The translations under genes and the position numbers were made by a program. The notes beneath the pieces were generated by a model, which saw only the letters and a program-made list of their open reading frames with translations, ran no database searches and was not told the DNA's origin. Shown piece by piece: positions 1-4,717 of a DNA stretch of 6,455 nt; position 1 is the stretch's first letter; each line of letters starts with the position of its first letter. Origin of the DNA: Capsulimonas sp. (lineage in GTDB: Bacteria > Armatimonadota > Armatimonadia > Armatimonadales > Capsulimonadaceae); the NCBI GenBank assembly GCA_025963815.1, contig JAOQAA010000089.1:1-6455 (forward strand), in the 5' to 3' direction.

Positions 1-209
1 AAGGGATAAGTCGCGTTGACTCCGAGATCGATATCCCACTTTTTTTCCAGCGGCAGGCTGAAATCGGGCATGGTTGCCTGAGCAGTATGCGCGGGATTGG
101 TGCGATATGTCACCGCTTCTCCGTTAACCGCGAATGTCGGGCAGGCAATGCTAAGAATCAGTACGCTCGTCAGTGCGCTGGGGCATAAAAATTGAAACAA
201 TCGATCCAT
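1..209 (-). CDS. Exported protein of unknown function, N-terminal part (partial)
   Basis: This reading frame opens with ATG at 209 and stays open to the left edge, giving 69 codons with the 3' part outside the window. The start is well supported: GGAGGA lies 5 bases upstream, and the first residues (MDRLFQFLCPSALTSVLIL) form a Sec-type signal peptide with an early Arg, a hydrophobic core at residues 8-21 and a likely signal peptidase I site near PTFA/VNG (residues 24-28). The mature part visible (about residues 29-69) is polar and includes DFSLPLEKKWDIDLGV, which suggests the start of a beta-rich extracytoplasmic or surface protein. I do not recognise a family from so short a piece. The terminator after the preceding phosphatase gene and a candidate promoter of its own suggest independent transcription. 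The gene call is firm; function is unknown. Confidence 0.8.
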   Translation of the reverse strand, partial: MDRLFQFLCPSALTSVLILSIACPTFAVNGEAVTYRTNPAHTAQATMPDFSLPLEKKWDIDLGVNATYP

Positions 210-214
210 CCAGG

Positions 215-220
215 TCCTCC
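215..220 (-). promoter_or_regulatory. Ribosome binding site of the exported protein gene
   Basis: GGAGGA on the minus strand, 5 bases before the ATG at 209, is a near-perfect Shine-Dalgarno sequence. It is the strongest in the window and fixes the start of the left-edge gene. Confidence 0.75.
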
Positions 221-303
221 GGAAAACTTACGGGCAACGCACAGAAATTACTGTTGCATTACACATCAATAAGAATACCTGAAAGGTGTTCTGTTTCCAG
301 GAT

Positions 304-332
304 CTTGTACTGGCGTCGTGACCATAATTCAA
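304..332 (-). promoter_or_regulatory. Candidate sigma-70-type promoter of the exported protein gene
   Basis: On the minus strand TTGAAT (332-327) is followed after 17 bases by TACAAG (309-304). Each hexamer matches the TTGACA/TATAAT consensus at 4 of 6 positions and the spacing is ideal. It would give a leader of about 90 bases. The -35 hexamer lies in one arm of the palindrome at 326-361, which would let a repressor block it. Hexamers this loose occur by chance, so this is tentative. Confidence 0.3.
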
Positions 333-361
333 GTAATTATCGTCTTGTGATAATTTGAATT
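326..361. repeat. AT-rich bulged inverted repeat (possible operator)
   Basis: AATTCAA (326-332) pairs perfectly with TTGAATT (355-361), and ATTATC (336-341) pairs with GATAAT (349-354). This gives 13 base pairs interrupted only by a 3-base bulge (GTA, 333-335) around a 7-base loop. The element is about 117-150 bases upstream of the exported protein gene. It lacks the GC stem and U-run of a terminator, and it overlaps the best candidate -35 box, so a DNA-binding site is the more likely reading. Confidence 0.45.
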
Positions 362-469
362 AAGCACAGCAGAGGTAAATGTCATCCACAATGAGTGCGG
401 TTATGTGATGACCTGTCAGTTGATGGAAGTGTCGGAAGCGACAGATACGGGCGGCAAACGAAGCAAAAC

Positions 470-508
470 ACGTCCCGTCATCTGGTTTATCATACGGAGA
501 CGGGACGT
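470..508 (-). terminator. Rho-independent terminator after the phosphatase gene
   Basis: A perfect 10-bp inverted repeat (ACGTCCCGTC at 470-479 and GACGGGACGT at 499-508) with a 19-base loop lies 26 bases past the phosphatase stop codon. On the minus strand the stem is followed by GTTTTGC, a short T-run. The other side also carries A/T next to the stem, so it could act in both directions, though no convergent gene is present. The long loop makes it less than ideal. Confidence 0.65.
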
Positions 509-534
509 ATTTTGTCAGGCATGGAGGGCAATGA

Positions 535-1341
535 CTACTCAGTGGGAACGTTGGGCGCACTGGAGATTGATGGGATTGAGAAACGGAATGTCGGTTCGTT
601 TTGCGGCAGGTGCCGCAGAACGTTGCGTACATACTCGTCGGGCGTGACCGTTCCATCGTCGCAGACTTGGAAGAGGGTGAACTCAGGAGAGCGGGGACGC
701 GGCAATTCGTCGTCAAATCCGGCGACACTCAGGCGTCCGCCTCGCTGACCGGCGCCGGTGTCCAATCCGACTTTGTTCATGTGAATCAGGGGAAGATGGT
801 CTGGCTGCGGCGTGTGTCCGAATACGACGATGCGTCCGGGACTGTCGCCATGCCGAATGAAGGGCTGGCGGATCCAGAGGCGCGCATCTAAGTCGGGCTC
901 AACCTCGGTGTCTACGCCATAGGGAACGACGCCGGCGTGTACGAAATGGAAATGGGTGAATTTGACCGCGGCATGGGTCGCCCCAATGAAATCGAGCGCC
1001 CAGCGAGGGAATTTCTTACGCCAGTTGGAGTTGCCGCCCAATCCGAAGGAGGCGAGCGTCGCCATTCCGCCGTTCAGCAGCCAGAGTTCCTCGCGGCGCT
1101 TGTCGCCGTCAAACGAGCGCAGCAGCAGGTCTTCATGGTTACCGCGCAGGAACATCGTCCCCGGATGCTGCTTTTTGAACCGCATGAGCCGTCGCAGCAC
1201 GCCTTCGCTGTCCGGTCCGCGGTCGATGTAGTCGCCAAGAAAAATCACGGCGTCGTTCGCACGCAGGCGTTCGGTCAGCCGGGTCAGCGCCGGCTCCAGC
1301 ATATTGATTTGTCCATGAATATCGCCGACAGCAAATATCAT
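535..1341 (-). CDS. PPP-family metallophosphatase (serine/threonine protein phosphatase-like)
   Basis: The 268-residue product has the full metal-binding signature of the calcineurin-like PPP family in order: GDIHG (residues 6-10, ligands D7 and H9), GDYIDRGPDS (36-45, with D37 and R41), GNHE (67-70, with N68 and H69), H135 in FVHAG, and H176 in FGHT. It also has the late LDTGAGQRGGRL segment (193-204) typical of bacterial PPP enzymes. These bind two metal ions and hydrolyse phosphomonoesters. Known relatives include lambda phosphatase, PrpA/PrpB and ApaH. GDIHGQ favours a protein-phosphatase-type enzyme over the diadenosine tetraphosphatase ApaH, but substrate cannot be read from sequence. 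The last 55-60 residues are a Pro-rich tail beyond the core. There is no signal peptide, so it should be cytoplasmic. Only a weak GGAG precedes the ATG, 10 bases away, but GDIHG sits at the right distance from this start. It has its own promoter and terminator. Confidence 0.93.
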   Translation of the reverse strand: MIFAVGDIHGQINMLEPALTRLTERLRANDAVIFLGDYIDRGPDSEGVLRRLMRFKKQHPGTMFLRGNHEDLLLRSFDGDKRREELWLLNGGMATLASFGLGGNSNWRKKFPRWALDFIGATHAAVKFTHFHFVHAGVVPYGVDTEVEPDLDARLWIRQPFIRHGDSPGRIVVFGHTPQPDHLPLIHMNKVGLDTGAGQRGGRLSVAGFDDELPRPRSPEFTLFQVCDDGTVTPDEYVRNVLRHLPQNEPTFRFSIPSISSAPNVPTE

Positions 1342-1412
1342 CCGTGCGCGGCTCCGTGTTCTCCGTTCGTCATCGAACCGCGTAAATGAGATTAGTGGCG
1401 CCCACCAACTGT

Positions 1413-1442
1413 ATTATTACTCCGAAAGCTAGATAGTGTCAA
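1413..1442 (-). promoter_or_regulatory. Sigma-70-type promoter of the phosphatase gene
   Basis: On the minus strand a perfect -35 box TTGACA (1442-1437) is followed after 18 bases by AATAAT (1418-1413), which matches TATAAT at 5 of 6 positions. Shifting by one base gives TAATAA at 17-base spacing. The predicted transcript starts near 1405 with a leader of about 65 bases before the ATG at 1341. It lies just downstream of the terminator of the preceding gene. This is the best promoter in the window. Confidence 0.65.
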
Positions 1443-1477
1443 GTGACGAGAAAAAATGTGCTGTTCGAGAAAATGAG

Positions 1478-1505
1478 CCCCGTCCCGAACGACGCCGGGA
1501 CGGGG
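1478..1505 (-). terminator. Rho-independent terminator after the short peptidase gene
   Basis: CCCCGTCCCG (1478-1487) and CGGGACGGGG (1496-1505) form a perfect 10-bp, almost all-GC stem with an 8-base loop, beginning 22 bases after the stop codon at 1528. On the minus strand the stem is followed by CTCATTTTCTCG, a delayed and weak T-run. Position, stem strength and the promoter immediately beyond it support termination here. Confidence 0.72.
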
Positions 1506-1527
1506 GAGAGACGCGAAACGAAGGTTG

Positions 1528-2661
1528 CTATGCGCCTGGTTTGGCGAGGATCTTGTCCGGGGCCGCCTTGTAATCGGCGATGAACTCCGCCCATAGAGTA
1601 TTGACGTCCTTGCCGCAATACTCTTTGAACAGGCCGTCATTGTACTTTCCAAATCGGACGGCGTCGTTCAGCTGGGTCACAAGCTTGTCATCGTAGTGGT
1701 TCGTGCACCAGCCTAAGAACGTTGCGGTCGTTTGATACGAGTCGTTATACTTCGATCGTTCGACATTGATGCGCGGATGGAAGTGCTCCGGCTCGAACTT
1801 GACCCAGCGAATATAGTCCGCAATACCCTCGACCATCCAGACGGGTTCGTAGGGTGTCGCCTGAATGACGTGGGTCATCTCGTGGACTCCCAGGCCGGTA
1901 TCGTCATCGTGCGCGCGAGCCCACTTCGCGTTGACCACCATCTCGCCGTTATCCGTTCCAGCAACCCCGTCGCCGTCCCGGTAGAAAACACGGACCATAT
2001 TTGGCGTGTAAAAGTTATCGGAGTGCAGGATCTCCGCAGTTTTGGCCCAATAGCTGTCCATTTGGGTCTCCATCCGCTTCGCCCAGTCGGCGACGTCGGG
2101 CGCTTCGGAGTAATCCACGAAGCCACGCCCTGGCCCCTGCACGACGCTTTTGATTTTCGCCTGGCTATTGATTTTGATCTCACGTACGAGCAGCGAGGGA
2201 AGTTTCGCGTTCCCATTGAGGCGAATGCGCACCGCCTTCACGATCGCGCCGTCCAAACTTGCCGACGCTGCGCCGTCGGCGTCGAAATCAGCGGCTTTGG
2301 TGAAGGCGATTCCGTTGCCGGATATTTCCACCATTGCATTCGTGACGGCGTTTTTGCCGTCAGCATCTCCCGTGACAATTCGCAGCGATTTCACGGCGAT
2401 AGGTTTGGAAAACATCACCATAAAGATATCGTTGTCGTTCATGTCGTAGACGGATTTAAAGTAGCTTTTCTGATCGCCGTCCAGCGCCATCTCTGGGCTG
2501 TGCGCTGGGGTTGAAGGCATCGTCGAGTACATCAGCGCCTGCAGATTGCGCGGCAGCGGCGGAGGTATGGGCGCGGCGCTCGCGGCGCTCATACCAGCCA
2601 TCAAGAGCAATGTGGGCAGCATGGTCCATGCGGCGCGGCGCGTTGATGTTGTTGAATTCAT
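1528..2661 (-). CDS. Secreted discoidin-BSP metallopeptidase, short paralogue
   Basis: This 377-residue protein has a Sec signal peptide (RR at 8-9, hydrophobic core 12-23, likely cleavage after ASAA at 30). A discoidin (F5/8 type C)-like domain follows at about residues 44-166 (ALDGDQKSYFKS, KSLRIVTGDADG), then a BSP-family peptidase domain (Pfam 'peptidase of plants and bacteria') at about 187-365. The zinc motif is HEMTH at 260-264, followed by PVWMVEGIADYIRW (273-286), the family's second hallmark, with E278 a candidate third ligand. It should be an extracellular zinc endopeptidase; the discoidin module usually binds sugar or surface ligands. The ATG at 2661 is preferred over one at 2700 because it has GGGGAAA upstream and gives MNS, matching the paralogue's N terminus. 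It is roughly 60% identical by eye to the upstream gene but ends at KPGA, exactly where the paralogue enters its extra C-terminal domain. Substrate is unknown. Confidence 0.9.
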   Translation of the reverse strand: MNSTTSTRRAAWTMLPTLLLMAGMSAASAAPIPPPLPRNLQALMYSTMPSTPAHSPEMALDGDQKSYFKSVYDMNDNDIFMVMFSKPIAVKSLRIVTGDADGKNAVTNAMVEISGNGIAFTKAADFDADGAASASLDGAIVKAVRIRLNGNAKLPSLLVREIKINSQAKIKSVVQGPGRGFVDYSEAPDVADWAKRMETQMDSYWAKTAEILHSDNFYTPNMVRVFYRDGDGVAGTDNGEMVVNAKWARAHDDDTGLGVHEMTHVIQATPYEPVWMVEGIADYIRWVKFEPEHFHPRINVERSKYNDSYQTTATFLGWCTNHYDDKLVTQLNDAVRFGKYNDGLFKEYCGKDVNTLWAEFIADYKAAPDKILAKPGA

Positions 2662-2665
2662 GGCG

Positions 2666-2672
2666 TTTCCCC
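2666..2672 (-). promoter_or_regulatory. Ribosome binding site of the short peptidase gene
   Basis: GGGGAAA on the minus strand lies 4 bases before the ATG at 2661. It is an unusual Shine-Dalgarno variant, but the paralogue has the identical heptamer at the same place. It decides the start in favour of 2661 over the in-frame ATG at 2700. Confidence 0.55.
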
Positions 2673-2738
2673 AATGGTGTGAAGTGTTTTCGGGACGCAC
2701 GCTGGATAGAAGCGGCGCCGGTGGAACTCGGGAAAATT

Positions 2739-2770
2739 TTTCCCGTCACGGCAAACGCCGTGACGGGAAA
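2739..2770 (-). terminator. Strong intercistronic hairpin or terminator between the two peptidase genes
   Basis: A perfect 14-bp inverted repeat (2739-2752 with 2757-2770, arms containing CCCGTCACGGC and GCCGTGACGGG) with a 4-base loop starts 7 bases after the stop of the long peptidase gene. On the minus strand it is followed by AATTTTCCC, so the T-run is short and preceded by A's. It probably ends the upstream transcript or protects its 3' end. I see no clear promoter in the 77 bases between it and the next start codon, so partial read-through into the short paralogue is possible. Confidence 0.65.
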
Positions 2771-2777
2771 CGAGGCG

Positions 2778-4499
2778 TTAGTTGGCGAGGGTGACCGCGA
2801 AGATACGTACGCTGGGGTTGTTGGGCAGCGTGATGCTCTTGACGGTTTTGCCGTGGTCGAGTGCAAACCCGTAGCTGTAGATATAGAACGTGCGCGGATC
2901 CTTCGCGCCGTCGTATGTGTTACGGTACGAGGTTTTGACGGCGCGGGTTTCGCCGGGGTAGCTTCCCGGCTGGAACCAGTCACTGACATTCTGCACGAGG
3001 TTCGCTGTCGTTCCATCGGCGTAGTTGACGGTGAAGCGCTGCGCCATCTGTGTGCCGTCCACGGCGGACGCCAGGATCCAGAGAGACTGATACTGGCCGC
3101 CTGGGAGGTTCACGGTCTGGCCCTGGCTAATCACCATGTCTGGCGCATTCGCCGGGCCAAGCTGGAACAGGACATCTTTCGATTTCTGCGTCGCGCCGAG
3201 CAGCTTGGAGGAATAGGAGGCTCCGCCGCTGTCTGCGCCGTCGGTCTCCGCGAATGTCGCGCCGTCGTTTATGATGCCGACCCCGTTGAAGGCGGAGCCG
3301 AGATTCGCCGCAGTGGAGGAGCCTGGCGTGACCGTGGGAAGAACACGCGGGCGATCCGCTTCGGCGACGGGCTTGGTAATAATATTGACCGGATCGGCTT
3401 TGTATGCGGCGATGAACTCCGCCCACAGGGTGTCGACATCCTTGCCGGTGTATTCCTTCCACAAACTGCTATCGTATGTGCCGTAACGGGTCGCGCGGTT
3501 CATCTTGGTAACAAGGCCGCTATCGTAGTGCATCTCGCACCAGGCGAGGAATGTCGCGGTCGTCTGATAGCGATCCGTATACTTCGCGGTGGCGGGGTTG
3601 ATGCGCGGGTGAAAGTTCTGCGGTTCGAATTTGACCCAGCGAACGTAGTCCGCAGTGCCTTCAATCAGCCAGACGGGGTTGTAAGCCGCCATGGCCTGGA
3701 TGACGTGCGCTGTCTCGTGGACCGTCAGGCCGGTGTCATCGGCATGCTCGCGGCACCACTTGCTGTTCACGGTCATGACGCCGCCGCCGGTCGCCGCGAC
3801 ATCGGTGACACCGGGGCCGGTCTTGTAAATGACATTGACCATGTTCGGCGTAATGAAGTCGTCGGTGTAAAGCAGCGCCTGCGTATCGGCCCAAAAGTTT
3901 TCCATCTGTGTCTCGGCGCGCTGCGCCCAGTTCGCCAGATCTGGAGCCTGGGAGATGTCCACGAAACCTCGGCCCGGTCCCTGCACGACATGTGAGATTT
4001 TGACGGGAGAATCGATCGTGATCTCGCGAACGAGCAGAGAGGGAACACCCTTGCGATTATTCAGACGAATGCGCAGAACTTCGACGGGCTTGCCGCCGAT
4101 TTTTGCGGCCGCCACGCCATTGGCGTCAAAGTCCGCCGCCTTGGTGAATGTGACGCCGTCCGGCGAGGTCTCGACGACGCCGTCCGTAACGCCGTCCTGG
4201 CTGTCGGCGTCGCCGGTCACGATGCGAAGCGACTTGACGGGAATCGGACGTGACAGGAGCACCAAAAAGGTGTCGCCATCGCTCATACCGTAGACGGATT
4301 TAAAATAGCTTTTCTGATCGCCGTCCAGGGCCATCTCCGGACGGTGCGCCGCCGTCGAAGGCATCGTCGAGTAGATGAGCGCCTCCGCGGTTCCAGGCGC
4401 GGGCGTGGCGGCCTTGGCGGCGCTCGCGCCGGCCATGACGAGAAGCGCCGGCAGCGTGGCGTACGCGGCGCGGCGCATTGATAATGTCATTGAATTCAT
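2778..4499 (-). CDS. Secreted discoidin-BSP metallopeptidase with extra C-terminal domain, long paralogue
   Basis: This 573-residue product starts with a Sec signal peptide (RR at 9-10, core 13-24, likely cleavage after AKA/ATPAP near 31). A discoidin-like domain occupies about residues 42-165 (ALDGDQKSYFKS, KSLRIVTGDADS) and a BSP-type peptidase domain about 180-370. The zinc motif is HETAH (261-265), followed by PVWLIEGTADYVRW (275-288), so the active site looks intact. A Pro/Ser/Thr linker (about 378-396) leads to a beta-rich domain (about 398-573) with FNGVGIINDG, GGASYSSKLLG, LPGGQYQSLWILASAVDG, VNYADGT and SDWFQPGSYPGE. That pattern resembles accessory, possibly carbohydrate-binding, beta-sandwich domains at the C termini of secreted glycosidases; this assignment is inferred from memory of such patterns. 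The start is fixed by GGGGAAA and by an N terminus shared with the paralogue. The likely role is extracellular proteolysis on a polysaccharide or glycoprotein surface. Confidence 0.9.
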   Translation of the reverse strand: MNSMTLSMRRAAYATLPALLVMAGASAAKAATPAPGTAEALIYSTMPSTAAHRPEMALDGDQKSYFKSVYGMSDGDTFLVLLSRPIPVKSLRIVTGDADSQDGVTDGVVETSPDGVTFTKAADFDANGVAAAKIGGKPVEVLRIRLNNRKGVPSLLVREITIDSPVKISHVVQGPGRGFVDISQAPDLANWAQRAETQMENFWADTQALLYTDDFITPNMVNVIYKTGPGVTDVAATGGGVMTVNSKWCREHADDTGLTVHETAHVIQAMAAYNPVWLIEGTADYVRWVKFEPQNFHPRINPATAKYTDRYQTTATFLAWCEMHYDSGLVTKMNRATRYGTYDSSLWKEYTGKDVDTLWAEFIAAYKADPVNIITKPVAEADRPRVLPTVTPGSSTAANLGSAFNGVGIINDGATFAETDGADSGGASYSSKLLGATQKSKDVLFQLGPANAPDMVISQGQTVNLPGGQYQSLWILASAVDGTQMAQRFTVNYADGTTANLVQNVSDWFQPGSYPGETRAVKTSYRNTYDGAKDPRTFYIYSYGFALDHGKTVKSITLPNNPSVRIFAVTLAN

Positions 4500-4501
4500 G
4501 C

Positions 4502-4508
4502 TTTCCCC
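4502..4508 (-). promoter_or_regulatory. Ribosome binding site of the long peptidase gene
   Basis: GGGGAAA on the minus strand, 2 bases before the ATG at 4499, puts the G-run 5 bases from the start codon. The same heptamer precedes the paralogue. A second shared element, CGAAAAC, lies further upstream at 4533-4539 here and 2686-2692 in the paralogue. Confidence 0.55.
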
Positions 4509-4576
4509 AGTGTGGCGATGTCCTAGTCACGCGTTTTCGCAGCGGCGTTGAGGAAAAGCGCGCCGTATCTCCAGCT

Positions 4577-4609
4577 CCGATCGCTGCAAGTGCAGGCGAT
4601 CAAGATCGG
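4577..4609. repeat. Overlapping inverted repeats built on GATC (possible operator or leader structure)
   Basis: GATCGCTGCA (4579-4588) faces TGCAGGCGATC (4591-4601), a 10-bp palindrome with one bulged G. An alternative pairing joins CCGATC (4577-4582) to GATCGG (4604-4609). The two structures exclude each other. The element is 78-110 bases upstream of the long peptidase start, so it could be an operator for a dimeric regulator or a switching leader hairpin. Confidence 0.4.
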
Positions 4610-4644
4610 ACGGCGAACCAGGCGTCTACAGGATATCGCGGCGC

Positions 4645-4662
4645 CCTCAAATATTCCTCAAA
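4645..4662. repeat. Direct repeat CCTCAAA, 11-base period
   Basis: CCTCAAA occurs at 4645-4651 and 4656-4662, one helical turn apart. An inverted copy of the core, TTGAGG, is at 4548-4553. Phased repeats upstream of a gene are typical of activator or repressor sites, but seven-base repeats can arise by chance. Confidence 0.3.
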
Positions 4663-4665
4663 CAC

Positions 4666-4682
4666 CATGCTATTTTAGCATG
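4666..4682. repeat. 17-base perfect palindrome CATGCTA-TTT-TAGCATG
   Basis: This is a 7-bp stem with a 3-base loop, 36 bases past the stop of the double-parvulin gene and about 170 bases upstream of the long peptidase gene. On the minus strand it is followed by GTGTTTG. The AT-rich stem makes a weak terminator. It could instead be a regulator binding site, and the TAAAAT it contains on the minus strand resembles a -10 box without a convincing -35. Confidence 0.4.
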
Positions 4683-4717
4683 AATACTTTTCGAACTACT
4701 CCGGGAGTTCCCTGGTT

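Larger units (their letters stand above)
210..534. other. 325-base AT-rich intergenic region
   Basis: This stretch separates the phosphatase stop codon (535) from the start of the exported protein gene (209). It holds, in minus-strand order, the phosphatase terminator hairpin (508-470), an AT-rich bulged palindrome (361-326), a candidate sigma-70-like promoter (332-304) and the Shine-Dalgarno sequence (220-215). It is clearly richer in A+T than the flanking genes. Short open frames here on either strand have no convincing ribosome-binding site, and the longest overlap the flanking genes in antisense, so I see no gene in it. Confidence 0.6.

Noticed and set aside
173..358. Small plus-strand open frame of 61 codons in the left intergenic region
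   Set aside because: It overlaps the start of the exported protein gene in antisense, crosses the palindrome at 326-361, and lacks a Shine-Dalgarno sequence or plausible protein character.
535..1341. Assignment of the phosphatase as ApaH (diadenosine tetraphosphatase)
   Set aside because: The first motif is GDIHG rather than the GDIQG usual in ApaH, and no ApaH-specific context is present. A general PPP-family call is safer.
937..1389. Plus-strand open frame opposite the phosphatase gene
   Set aside because: The minus-strand frame carries every PPP-family motif, and this one is a shadow without any recognisable feature.
1732..2514. Plus-strand open frame (260 codons) antisense to the short peptidase gene, resembling the antisense frame of the long one
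   Set aside because: The similarity between the two antisense translations is fully explained by homology of the sense genes. It has no ribosome-binding site or domain support.
2662..2700. In-frame upstream ATG at 2700 extending the short peptidase by 13 residues
   Set aside because: The added residues would put a polar segment before the signal peptide and have no paralogous counterpart. The ATG at 2661 has GGGGAAA and an N terminus matching the long paralogue.
2662..2738. Possible promoter for the short peptidase gene between the hairpin and its start
   Set aside because: TATCCA and similar hexamers occur, but none has a -35 box at suitable spacing, so I cannot support a promoter here.
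2511..3995. Long plus-strand open frame (494 codons) across most of the long peptidase gene
   Set aside because: It lies antisense to a gene with signal peptide, discoidin and HExxH motifs. Its translation has no recognisable domain and follows from GC-biased codon use in the sense gene.
4577..4682. Cluster of short repeats considered as a CRISPR array or origin of replication
   Set aside because: The repeats are too short and not regularly spaced for CRISPR, and there are no DnaA boxes, iterons or replication genes nearby.
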